Assembly: GCF_030678915.1 (NCBI RefSeq)
Contig: NZ_JAUUTZ010000003.1
Coordinates: forward strand, 124,001 to 188,000
Source: Paracoccus wurundjeri
GTDB lineage: Bacteria; Pseudomonadota; Alphaproteobacteria; Rhodobacterales; Rhodobacteraceae
Direction of reading: 5' to 3'
DNA length: 64,000 bases
Positions 36,699 to 45,286 of this stretch are shown here, piece by piece. The number at the start of each line of letters is the position of its first letter. Within the stretch, counting starts at the first letter, position 1. The notes below the pieces were generated by a model that worked only from the letters and a program-made list of their open reading frames with translations, was not told where the DNA came from and did not search any database. Made by a program: the position numbers and the translations under genes.

Positions 36699-38092
36699 CC
36701 GCTCCTCGTACGCTTGTGCAGAAAATCTGGGACGCGCATCGGATCCTGTCTTCCGAGGGATCAGACCTGCTGTTCGTCGATCGCCATCTGCTGCATGAGG
36801 GTTCGCATCACGCTTTTGACAAGATTGCCGCGGCAGGGCGCTCCGTTCGTCATCCCGAACTGACATTCGGTGTCGCGGATCATTATGCGCCAAGTCATCC
36901 GGACCGCGCGACGGCGGATACCCTGACCATGATCGACCGGCTTGCGGTCAACACGGCGCGGCACGGTGTCCGCAGCTTCGGCATCGGAGACCGGAAACGC
37001 GGGATCGTTCACGTCGCAATACCCGAGCAGGGCTTGACCTTGCCCGGCACGATTATCGTCTGCGGCGACAGTCATACCGCGACTCATGGCGCATTCGGGG
37101 CTTTCGCCTTCGGGATCGGGGCGTCCGAGGTGGCTCATGTGCTTGCAACCCAGACGCTTTGGCAAAAGCCTCCGCCGATGATGCGGATAACGGTATCGGG
37201 CAGCTTGCCCCCGGGAACCACTGCAAAGGATCTCGCATTACATATCATTGGCCGCATCGGCACCGGAGGCGCAACCGGTCATGCGGTGGAATATGACGGT
37301 TCAGCGATTTCGGCCATGACGATGGAAAGCCGGATGACGCTGTGCAACATGACAATTGAAATGGGCGCACGCTCGGGTATCGTTCCCCCCGACGACGTTA
37401 CCTTTGCATGGCTTGCAGGCCGTCCGATGGTCCCACAAGGTGCTTGTTGGCAGGATGCGCTTGCCGGCTGGCGGCAACTGCGCTCGGATCCCGGCGCGAT
37501 CTATGCGCGTGAGGTGGTTATGGATGCGTCCGAAGTGGCGCCCATGGTGACCTGGGGGACAAGCCCCGAACATGTGGCCCCGGTGACAGGTAACTTGCCC
37601 AAGGGGCAGCCCGAGGCGCTTGAGTATATGGGGCTTATCGCCGGTTCACCGGTTGAGGGAATCGAAATCCAGCGCGGTTTCATCGGTTCCTGCACCAATG
37701 GACGCTGGTCCGATCTTCTGGCGGCGGCGACCGTGCTGAAGGGCCGGACAGTCCGGGTTCCGCTTTTGGTTTCGCCGGGCTCCGAGGCCATCGCGGCGCA
37801 GGCCGAAAAGACCGGCATCGCAGATTTGTTCAGAGCCGCGGGCGCGGAATGGGGATCTTCCGGCTGCTCGCTCTGTGTCGGCATGAACGGAGATCGCGTT
37901 GCGCCCGGGGAACGCTGTGCATCGACATCCAACCGGAATTTTCGTGGCAGGCAGGGTCCCGGCGCGCGCACCCATCTGATGAGTCCGGCGATGGTCGCTG
38001 CCGCCGCCGTCACCGGGCGCGTGACCGATATCCGAAAATTGCCGCTTGCGGATATTTCCGAATTTGCTGACAGCGGGAAAACCGGGACATGA
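36695..38092 (+). CDS. Aconitase-superfamily hydratase, large subunit (LeuC/DmdA-like)
   Basis: 465 aa. The three [4Fe-4S] ligands are present: C333 in GSCTNGRW, and C391 and C394 in GCSLC. GDSHTATHGAFGAFAFGIG is the usual substrate-cluster loop. It resembles LeuC (isopropylmalate isomerase) but is translationally coupled to a carboxylate transporter and lies away from other leucine genes, so a catabolic hydratase of a maleate-, citraconate- or dimethylmaleate-type acid is more likely. Automated pipelines would probably label it leuC. Confidence 0.87.
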   Translation: MTAPRTLVQKIWDAHRILSSEGSDLLFVDRHLLHEGSHHAFDKIAAAGRSVRHPELTFGVADHYAPSHPDRATADTLTMIDRLAVNTARHGVRSFGIGDRKRGIVHVAIPEQGLTLPGTIIVCGDSHTATHGAFGAFAFGIGASEVAHVLATQTLWQKPPPMMRITVSGSLPPGTTAKDLALHIIGRIGTGGATGHAVEYDGSAISAMTMESRMTLCNMTIEMGARSGIVPPDDVTFAWLAGRPMVPQGACWQDALAGWRQLRSDPGAIYAREVVMDASEVAPMVTWGTSPEHVAPVTGNLPKGQPEALEYMGLIAGSPVEGIEIQRGFIGSCTNGRWSDLLAAATVLKGRTVRVPLLVSPGSEAIAAQAEKTGIADLFRAAGAEWGSSGCSLCVGMNGDRVAPGERCASTSNRNFRGRQGPGARTHLMSPAMVAAAAVTGRVTDIRKLPLADISEFADSGKTGT

Positions 38093-38703
38093 CCCCATTT
38101 ACCATTGAAACCGGCCCCGGAATCGCATTGGCGGCCGACAATATCGATACCGATCAACTGATCCCGGCACGCTTCATGAAACGAAGTCGGGCAGACGGTT
38201 ATGGCAGGCAGCTGCTGTATGATATGCGGTTTGACGCGGATGGGAACGAAAGCCCCGATTTTCCGCTGAACCAGATACGCACCGCTCCGAAAGTTCTTAT
38301 CGCCGGGGCGAATTTCGGATGCGGCTCTTCGCGCGAGGCAGCGGTGTATGCACTTGTCGATCACGGCATCCGATGTGTTATCGCCCGCAGCTTCGCGGAT
38401 ATCTTTCGCAGTAACGCACAGCGTAACGGATTGCTGACCGTGATCTGTAGCGAGACGGATCATCGCGCGCTTATTGCCCATGTTGAAGCCAGGCCGGGCT
38501 GCGCGATTACTATTAATCTTGACGCGCAATCGATCAGGGCCGAAGGGCTGGACGCCATCCATTTTGATATAGACCCTGGCGTGAAACGGCGCCTGCTTCT
38601 TGGTCTGGACGAGCTTGCGGAAACGCTTGAGCATGTGGCGACAATTGAGAAATTCGAGGGAAACTATTTCCGTGTGTGTCCGTGGGTGCGCCCGAATTGC
38701 TAG
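38089..38703 (+). CDS. Aconitase-superfamily hydratase, small subunit (LeuD/DmdB-like)
   Basis: 204 aa swivel domain. Signature NIDTDQLIPARFMK at the start and GANFGCGSSREAAVYAL, whose serine/arginine bind substrate, then VIARSFADIFRSNAQRNGLL. Overlaps the large-subunit gene by ATGA, so a 1:1 heterodimer is expected. The last residues contain two cysteines (VCPWVRPNC) not typical of the family. Confidence 0.88.
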   Translation: MTPFTIETGPGIALAADNIDTDQLIPARFMKRSRADGYGRQLLYDMRFDADGNESPDFPLNQIRTAPKVLIAGANFGCGSSREAAVYALVDHGIRCVIARSFADIFRSNAQRNGLLTVICSETDHRALIAHVEARPGCAITINLDAQSIRAEGLDAIHFDIDPGVKRRLLLGLDELAETLEHVATIEKFEGNYFRVCPWVRPNC

Positions 38704-38912
38704 GGATCCGGTCCCCGCATCTGCTGGATCAGGTTAACGATCTATCTGTCTGGCTGTGAATTCCAGAACTGGCAAATGTATTCGTATCGTGTCCATCCGC
38801 GACGATATGGGGAAACATGTCAACGCCGCGCCGGGCAGGCGGTGCCCCCCGGTACAGGCAAAGTGCCGCCCAGCCGCATTCATCGCTTGACAATAACGCT
38901 CTCGCCAATGTC

Positions 38913-39773
38913 TCAAACCGTCTGGCGTTCTCGCGCTTCTTTACGGCGCTGAACACGGGCGCGGATCGCGTCAAGATCGGTGACAGGCGTAGCGGCGAAC
39001 AATGCTTGCGTGTAGGGATGTTGGGGATCGGCGAACACTGCTTCGCGGCTGCCCTGTTCGACCGCCTCGCCCTTCGACAGCACCATCACGTCGTCGGCGA
39101 TATAGCGCACGACCGACAGATCATGACTGACGAAGATATAGGTCAGGTCAAACTCATCCTGCAGATCGGCCAGCAGGTTCAGCACCTGCGCCTGCACTGA
39201 CAGGTCAAGCGCCGAGACCGGCTCATCCAGTACCAGAAGCCGGGGATTCAGCATTAACGCGCGGGCAATCGCGATCCTCTGCCGCTGACCGCCCGAGAAC
39301 ATATGCGGATAGCGGTTGAAATGCTCGGGCTGCAGACCGACTTTCTGCAACATCGCTTCGGCGCGGTCACGGCGCTCGGCTGCGGGAGTCCTGGTATTGA
39401 TGACCAGCGGTTCCATCAGCACGTCGCCGATCTTCTGGCGCGGGTTCAGACTGCCATAAGGGTTTTGGAACACCATTTGCACCTTGGATCGCATTTCCGG
39501 TCCCGGCCTGTGGCGGCTAATATCGACCGGTTGGCCGTCAATCAGCAATTCTCCTTCGGAGGGCGGGTCGATCAGTGCGATGATCCGCGCCAATGTCGAT
39601 TTACCCGAGCCGCTTTCCCCGACGATCGCCAGCGTTTTGCCCTGCGCGACCCTGAAATCGACGCCCTTCAGTGCACGGACCTGCTTGCTGCCGGTGAACA
39701 GGCTGCCGGGCATCTGGTAATCCTGCACAAGGGCGCGCCCCTCGACGACGGCGATATCTTTTGCATCACTCAT
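38913..39773 (-). CDS. dppF: ABC transporter ATP-binding protein, DppF/OppF type (cluster 3)
   Basis: 286 aa. Walker [10 protein letters not shown], signature FSGGQRQRIAIARAL, Walker B LLVLDEPVSALD. It ends AIRARVQRRKEARERQTV and lacks the cysteine-rich oligopeptide-transporter extension seen in the two other clusters. It is the last gene of the operon and overlaps the DppD-type gene by 4 nt. It should energise dipeptide import. Confidence 0.9.
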   Translation of the reverse strand: MSDAKDIAVVEGRALVQDYQMPGSLFTGSKQVRALKGVDFRVAQGKTLAIVGESGSGKSTLARIIALIDPPSEGELLIDGQPVDISRHRPGPEMRSKVQMVFQNPYGSLNPRQKIGDVLMEPLVINTRTPAAERRDRAEAMLQKVGLQPEHFNRYPHMFSGGQRQRIAIARALMLNPRLLVLDEPVSALDLSVQAQVLNLLADLQDEFDLTYIFVSHDLSVVRYIADDVMVLSKGEAVEQGSREAVFADPQHPYTQALFAATPVTDLDAIRARVQRRKEARERQTV

Positions 39774-40609
39774 TCCGCATCCTCCCGCAGAAAAATCTCT
39801 GACACGGTCGGCAATCTTTCCCCGGTCGCATGCTCGGGCAAAGCCGAGAGAAGCGCGCGCGTATAGGCGCTTTTCGGCGATTCAAACAGGCTCAGCACAT
39901 CGGCCTCTTCCATTTTCCTGCCCTTGTACTGCACCACCACACGGTCGGCGGTTTCGGCGACCACGCCCATGTCATGCGTGATCAGGATCAGGGCCATGCC
40001 GTAATCCTCCTGCAATTTCATCAGCAGATCGAGGATCTGCTTCTGGATCGTCACATCAAGCGCCGTGGTCGGTTCATCCGCGATCAGCAGGCGCGGGTTA
40101 GAGGCGATGGCCATCGCGATCATCACCCGCTGGCTTTGACCGCCCGACATCTGATGCGGATAGGATTTCAGCTTTTCCTCTGGCTGCGGAATGCCTACGG
40201 CGGTGAACAGTTCCAATGCGCGGACACGGGCCTGTTTGCGCGACATGCCCATATTCAGGCGCAGGACCTCTTCGATCTGGAATCCAGCTGTGAAAGACGG
40301 GTTCAGCGAGGCAATGGGCTCCTGAAAGATCATCGTGATCTCGCGCCCGATCAGTTTGCGCCGCTCGGACCGGGACATGCGCAGCAGATCGCGGCCATCA
40401 TAGGTCATTTCATCGGCGGTGACGGTGGCGGTGTCGGGCAAAAGCCCCATCACCGCCAGCATCGACACCGATTTGCCCGAGCCGGACTCGCCGACGATGG
40501 CCAGAACCTCGCCGGGATCAACATGCAGATCGATGCCGTCGACCACGGTAAAGCTGCCCGTCGCCGTGGCGAATTTGACCGTGAGGTTACGGATGTTCAA
40601 CTGTGCCAT
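39770..40609 (-). CDS. dppD: ABC transporter ATP-binding protein, DppD/OppD type (cluster 3)
   Basis: 279 aa. Walker A GESGSGKS, signature [15 protein letters not shown], Walker [13 protein letters not shown]. Compared with the usual 320-340 aa, the C-terminal extension with its CxxxxxRCP-type cysteines is missing; the protein stops soon after [17 protein letters not shown]. Starts 4 nt after the DppC-type gene. Confidence 0.9.
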   Translation of the reverse strand: MAQLNIRNLTVKFATATGSFTVVDGIDLHVDPGEVLAIVGESGSGKSVSMLAVMGLLPDTATVTADEMTYDGRDLLRMSRSERRKLIGREITMIFQEPIASLNPSFTAGFQIEEVLRLNMGMSRKQARVRALELFTAVGIPQPEEKLKSYPHQMSGGQSQRVMIAMAIASNPRLLIADEPTTALDVTIQKQILDLLMKLQEDYGMALILITHDMGVVAETADRVVVQYKGRKMEEADVLSLFESPKSAYTRALLSALPEHATGERLPTVSEIFLREDAE

Positions 40610-40613
40610 GACG

Positions 40614-41531
40614 TCAGCTCCGCTTCAGCTTGGGGTCAAGCGCGTCGCGCAGCCCGTCGCCCATAAGATTGATCGCCAGCACCGAAATCAGGATGGCAAG
40701 GCCGGGGAAGGTCACCACCCACCACGCGCTGGAGATGAACTCCCGCGCCTCGGCCAGCATTGTCCCCCATTCGGGCGCGGGCGGCCTTGCACCCATGCCC
40801 AGAAAGCCGAGTGCAGCGGAATCCAGCACGGCCGAGGAAAAGGACAGCGTCGCCTGCACGATCAGCGGCGCAAGGCAGTTCGGCAGGATCGTCCTGAACA
40901 TCAGCCTGAGGTTCCCCGCGCCAGAGACGCGCGCGGCGGTGACATATTCGCGCTTCTGTTCGGACATGACGGCGGCGCGGGTCAGGCGGGCAAAATGCGG
41001 CTGATAGACAATGGCGATGGCGATCATCGCATTGGTCAGTCCCGGCCCCAGAACCGCCACCAGCACAAGCGCCAGCAACAGCGACGGGAAGGCAAGGATG
41101 ATATCCATCACCCGCATGATGAAATTGTCGATCCAGCCACCGAAAAAGCCGGCAATCAGCCCGATAATGGTTCCGCCGATCAATGCGACCGAAACGACGA
41201 CGATGCCGATGAACAGCGAATATTGCGCCCCAAAGATCAGGCGGGACAGGATGTCCCGGCCAACGGCATCGGTGCCAAGGATATAACCTTCGCGCCCGCC
41301 TTCCTGCCAGATCGGCGGCACCAGCAGCAGGTCGCGATACTGGGCTGTCGGGCTGTGCGGTGCCAGAAGCGGTGCAAAGATCGCGATCAGCACCAGCAGG
41401 ATAAACACCACAAGGCCCGCGACCGCTCCCCGGTTCTGTCGGAAATAGAACCAGAACTCGGCGATCATACGGCGGCGAATTGCGGCGTCTGAAAGCTTTA
41501 CGGGCACGTTCGTTTCAGAAATATCGCTCAT
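40614..41531 (-). CDS. dppC: Dipeptide ABC transporter permease DppC (cluster 3)
   Basis: 305 aa. Cytoplasmic N-terminus, helix, YILGTDAVGRDILSRLIFGA, coupling motif VTAARVSGAGNLRLMFRTIL followed by PNCLAP, and end LRDALDPKLKRS. About six membrane helices. Overlaps the DppB gene by 4 nt. Confidence 0.92.
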   Translation of the reverse strand: MSDISETNVPVKLSDAAIRRRMIAEFWFYFRQNRGAVAGLVVFILLVLIAIFAPLLAPHSPTAQYRDLLLVPPIWQEGGREGYILGTDAVGRDILSRLIFGAQYSLFIGIVVVSVALIGGTIIGLIAGFFGGWIDNFIMRVMDIILAFPSLLLALVLVAVLGPGLTNAMIAIAIVYQPHFARLTRAAVMSEQKREYVTAARVSGAGNLRLMFRTILPNCLAPLIVQATLSFSSAVLDSAALGFLGMGARPPAPEWGTMLAEAREFISSAWWVVTFPGLAILISVLAINLMGDGLRDALDPKLKRS

Positions 41532-42535
41532 TTGACGCGTATCCTCGGATTAATGAGGCCATAAGTCAGATCGACCAGAAGATTGACCACCATCACCAAT
41601 ATGGCGATCAGCAGCAGGCCCGATTGCACGACCGGATAGTCGCGGCTTGAAATCGCATCGACCATCCATTTGCCGATGCCCGGCCATGAGAAGATCGTCT
41701 CGGTCAGGATTGCGCCCGCCATCAGAACGCCGATCTGCAAGCCGATGGTCGTGATAACCGGGATCATCGCGTTGCGCAGCGCGTGGACACCGATCACCCG
41801 GCGCCTCGGCATGCCCTTGGCCCGCGCGGTGCGGACATAATCTTCGCCCATCACCTCCAGCATCGCGGACCGGGTTTGACGCGCGATCACCGCCAGCGGG
41901 ATCGTCGACAGCACGATAGCGGGCAGGATCAGATGAAGCACCGCCGATTTGAAGGCCCCCTCCTGATCTGACAGCAAAGAGTCGATGAGCATGAAGCCCG
42001 TCACATTGGGAAAATAAAACATATAGCTGATCCTGCCGGATACCGGCGTCCAGCCCAGATAGCCGGAGAAGAAGATGATCAGCAGCAGGCCCCACCAGAA
42101 AATCGGCATCGAAAATCCGACCAGCGCCGAGGTCATCGAGATCTGGTCGAACCAGCTTCCGCGCTTGATGGCTGCAAGAACGCCGACCGGAACCCCGATG
42201 ATGACGGCGAGAAAGATTGCGCAGAGGCCAAGTTCCACTGTCGCCGGAAACAGCGTCAGAAATTCATTCAGTACGGGCTTGTTAGTGGAAAGCGAATTAC
42301 CGAAATCGCCTTGAAATAGCCGGCCGAGAAAGCTGAAATACTGCATGACCAGCGGCTTGTCATAGCCCAGCATCGCCGTCAGTTGGGCATGCCGTTCGGG
42401 GGATACCCCGCGCTCGCCCGCCATCAGCAGCACCGGGTCCCCGGGCAGGATGCGCACCAGCCCGAAAGCGATGATGGTGATGCCCAGAAACGTCGGGATC
42501 AGATAGAGAAGCTTGGTTAAAATGAAACGAACCAT
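41528..42535 (-). CDS. dppB: Dipeptide ABC transporter permease DppB (cluster 3)
   Basis: 335 aa. First helix, periplasmic loop GDPVLLMAGERGVSPERHAQ, coupling segment EVMGEDYVRTARAKGMPRRR and DppB-type end LINPRIRVK. Length and layout match E. coli DppB (about 339 aa). Separated from dppA by a strong hairpin. Confidence 0.92.
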   Translation of the reverse strand: MVRFILTKLLYLIPTFLGITIIAFGLVRILPGDPVLLMAGERGVSPERHAQLTAMLGYDKPLVMQYFSFLGRLFQGDFGNSLSTNKPVLNEFLTLFPATVELGLCAIFLAVIIGVPVGVLAAIKRGSWFDQISMTSALVGFSMPIFWWGLLLIIFFSGYLGWTPVSGRISYMFYFPNVTGFMLIDSLLSDQEGAFKSAVLHLILPAIVLSTIPLAVIARQTRSAMLEVMGEDYVRTARAKGMPRRRVIGVHALRNAMIPVITTIGLQIGVLMAGAILTETIFSWPGIGKWMVDAISSRDYPVVQSGLLLIAILVMVVNLLVDLTYGLINPRIRVK

Positions 42536-42554
42536 GCGCCTTTTCCTTGCAGAA

Positions 42555-42580
42555 CGCGCGGGGATTGACGCCCCCGCGCG
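42555..42580 (-). terminator. dppA-dppB intercistronic hairpin
   Basis: CGCGCGGGG (42555-42563) and CCCCGCGCG (42572-42580) form a perfect 9-bp stem with an 8-nt loop between the binding-protein gene and the permease genes. It likely stabilises dppA mRNA or attenuates transcription, favouring excess binding protein. Confidence 0.65.
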
Positions 42581-42610
42581 CTCGGTTCCGGTTGAGGGAC
42601 TTTCGCCCGA

Positions 42611-44203
42611 TTACTCGGCGATATCGACGGTGTCGAAGACGTAATCGCCCAGCGGGCTGATGACGAAACCAGTGACACCTTTCGCCATCGGCACATAAGT
42701 GGTCGAGTGCGCAATGGTGAACCACGGGGCTTCCTCTTTGAAGACCACCTGGGCCTCTTCATAGAGTTTGGTCCGCTCTTCCTGATCGGTGGTCCGGGTG
42801 GCCTCGCTCAGCAAGCCCGAGAATTCCTCATTGCACCAGAATGCGCGGTTTGCGCCACCTTCATCGGCCGACGCGCAGGACAGTAGCACCGACAGGAAGT
42901 TGTCAGGGTCGCCATTATCTCCGGTCCAACCCAGAATAACCGCACCCTCCCGGCCGGATTCCATCGATTTGGACAGATATTCGCCCCATTCATAGGACAC
43001 GATTTCAACATCCACACCGACCTTGGACAGATCTTCCTGCATCAGTTCCGCCGTGCGGCGGGCATTGGGCATATAGGGACGCTGAACCGGCATTGCCCAG
43101 ATCTGCATCTTCAGATCGGTGACACCCTCGTCTTCCAGCATTTTCTTCGCGGCCTCGGGATCATAGGGATCATCCTCGATCGCGTCGTTATAGGACCACA
43201 TGGTGGGCGGCAGCGGGTTCTTGGCAGGTTCGGCCGCGCCCTGGAACACCGCACCGATGATGGCTTCCTTGTTGATCGCCATGTTCAGTGCTTTGCGGAC
43301 CTTGGGATTGTCGAATGGCTCGACCGTCGTGTTATAGGCCAGATAGCCGACATTCAGCCCGGCCTGCTCATCCAGCTGAAGATTTGGATCGGCCTTGATC
43401 GCCTCCAGATCCGCAGGGGCGGGATAAGACATCAGATGGCACTCGCCCGCCTTCAGTTTCTGTAAACGTACTGCTGCGTCGGGAGTGATGGCGAAAACCA
43501 GATCATCGATCAGCGGAGCAGTGCCCCAGTAATCGGGATTCTTCTTGTAGCGGATCACCGCATCTTGCTGATAATTGACGAACTGGAACGGGCCGGTTCC
43601 AATCGGCGCGTTGTTCAACGCAGCCATATTGCCGGATTCCTCCAGCGAGTCGGCATATTCCTTGGACACGATCGAGACGAAAGGCATGGCGATATTCGCC
43701 AGGAATGGCGCCATCGGCTCGGTAAGTGTGAATTTCACCGTGTAATCGTCCACTTTCTCGATCTTCTCGATCAGTTCGGACATGCTCATCGATGAATAAT
43801 ATTCGTAGGTGAGCCCCGGAATATACTGGTGCCATGGGTGATCAGCATTGGCCTGACGCTCGAACGAGAAGATCACGTCATCGGCGTTGAAATCACGCGT
43901 GGGGGTGAAGCTGTCGTTGGAATGCCATTTCACGCCCTGACGCAGATGAAAGGTATATTCCTTGCCGTCCTCTGATATATCCCAGCTTTCTGCCAGTGAT
44001 GGCTCTACCTCGGTCGTGCCTTTCACGAATTCCGTCAGGCGGTTATAGACCGGATGCGCGCCCGCGTCGAAGGTGCTGCCTGCGGTATAGGGCGCGGGGT
44101 CAAATCCCTCGGGCGATGCTTCCGAGCAATAAACAAAGGTCTTTGCCTCTGCCACGGCGGTCGACATGGCGAGCGCCGATGCGAATATAAGCAGTTTTTT
44201 CAT
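42611..44203 (-). CDS. dppA: Dipeptide-binding protein DppA
   Basis: 530 aa, with a signal peptide ending AVAEA-KT. Very similar in layout to E. coli Dpp[68 protein letters not shown] and [20 protein letters not shown]. Four cysteines (C26, one in AGECHLM, and the pair in [10 protein letters not shown]...FWCNEEF) match the two disulfides known in the E. coli protein. It captures dipeptides in the periplasm and may serve chemotaxis. GGGGAA precedes the ATG. Confidence 0.93.
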   Translation of the reverse strand: MKKLLIFASALAMSTAVAEAKTFVYCSEASPEGFDPAPYTAGSTFDAGAHPVYNRLTEFVKGTTEVEPSLAESWDISEDGKEYTFHLRQGVKWHSNDSFTPTRDFNADDVIFSFERQANADHPWHQYIPGLTYEYYSSMSMSELIEKIEKVDDYTVKFTLTEPMAPFLANIAMPFVSIVSKEYADSLEESGNMAALNNAPIGTGPFQFVNYQQDAVIRYKKNPDYWGTAPLIDDLVFAITPDAAVRLQKLKAGECHLMSYPAPADLEAIKADPNLQLDEQAGLNVGYLAYNTTVEPFDNPKVRKALNMAINKEAIIGAVFQGAAEPAKNPLPPTMWSYNDAIEDDPYDPEAAKKMLEDEGVTDLKMQIWAMPVQRPYMPNARRTAELMQEDLSKVGVDVEIVSYEWGEYLSKSMESGREGAVILGWTGDNGDPDNFLSVLLSCASADEGGANRAFWCNEEFSGLLSEATRTTDQEERTKLYEEAQVVFKEEAPWFTIAHSTTYVPMAKGVTGFVISPLGDYVFDTVDIAE

Positions 44204-44657
44204 CGTATTCCCCTGTTGTGATTCACAATGTATCTGTTGGTTTTACCGATCTGGCGGATCAATTTCATCCCTATGTATCACATTCTCTGCCATTCCCCTG
44301 CGTCACTTGTTAGCAGCACTGTTAACGTTAGCTGTTATCCAAAATATTTGTGGGTTCTTTCAGGGATACCCATGGCATCCTTGTTTCGGGGCACGATCTG
44401 CGCCCATGAGTTGATCGAAAAGCCCGGCCATGTAGTGCTTCGCCGCAATCTCACTGGCCGCAGGTCAGATTGGCCTCTGGAAGTCCTCGGATGAATGTTT
44501 GACCGGGCGCCAGTTGTCGCTGAATGAAAATTCCGGGGCAGGTCAAGGAATGCCCCGGAAGAAGCGTAATTTTTTTTACCCAGCAAAAGGGCCGCGGATG
44601 GGCTTGACGTGCCGCAACTATTTATTTACGAACGATCGTGTTGAAAAAGGAGAGACC
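44204..44657. other. Divergent intergenic region between dppA and the TetR gene
   Basis: About 450 nt containing the promoters of the dpp operon and the regulator. Three GTTA motifs cluster at 44319-44339 (GTTAACGTTAGCTGTTA), a possible protein-binding site. I see no gene; plus-strand frames running into the regulator lack ribosome sites. Confidence 0.4.
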
Positions 44658-45227
44658 GTGGGCCGCAAGCGTAGTATTGATCGTGAATGCCTGATGCAGG
44701 CCGTCGAATGTGTTGCGCGTCGTCATGGCGTAAGCGGTCTCAGCATTGATGCTGTTGCAAAAGAGGCTGGCATCAGCAAGTCCAGTGTCGTCTATGATTG
44801 TGAAAGCAAGGCTGGGCTTTTGGCCGCTTTCACGCGCCATCAGCTTGAACAGCATCGCGACAAATTCGAAGAGGCTTATGCCCGGCACGAGGGTAAACCC
44901 AATGCCTGGCTGCGCGCATTGATCGATGAATTCCGCACCGCGCCGACCGATGAAGATATCGCGATGGCGCTTCTGATCAGCGCGGGCATGGGCGAGAGCG
45001 CCGAATGCCACGAGATCATGCGTCAGGAACTGCGCGGCGATGCAGAGCGTGTCGCAGCCGATGCGGCCGAGCCGTGCAAGATGCTGCGGGCGCTTTTGAC
45101 ACTGCATGGGATGGCTTTCATGGAATATTTTGGCTTCCATCGTTTCGATGATGTGATCCGGAATGAAATTCTCGATGACCTGATGGCCATCGCGGACAGC
45201 GACAAAGGTGCGCCAGCCGACAAATAG
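44658..45227 (+). CDS. TetR-family regulator of the efflux pump
   Basis: 189 aa. GTG start chosen because AAGGAG lies 6 nt upstream; in-frame ATGs further upstream add residues of no TetR character. Helix-turn-helix is GLSIDAVAKEAGISKSSVVY, followed by a variable ligand domain (RDKFEEAYARHEGKPNAW; MALLISAGMGESAECHEIM). It precedes the adaptor, RND and outer-membrane genes on the same strand and probably represses them. Ligand unknown. Confidence 0.88.
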   Translation: MGRKRSIDRECLMQAVECVARRHGVSGLSIDAVAKEAGISKSSVVYDCESKAGLLAAFTRHQLEQHRDKFEEAYARHEGKPNAWLRALIDEFRTAPTDEDIAMALLISAGMGESAECHEIMRQELRGDAERVAADAAEPCKMLRALLTLHGMAFMEYFGFHRFDDVIRNEILDDLMAIADSDKGAPADK

Positions 45228-45286
45228 TCTTTTCCTCCTCCACATAATCATCTTCCTCCACGAAGACCGATCCGAAAGTAAGACCA

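Noticed and set aside
36695..38703. Assigning the LeuC/LeuD-like pair to leucine biosynthesis
   Set aside because: It is translationally coupled to a carboxylate importer, next to a lyase and a UTRA regulator, with no leuB or leuA nearby; a catabolic hydratase fits better, though this is not proven.
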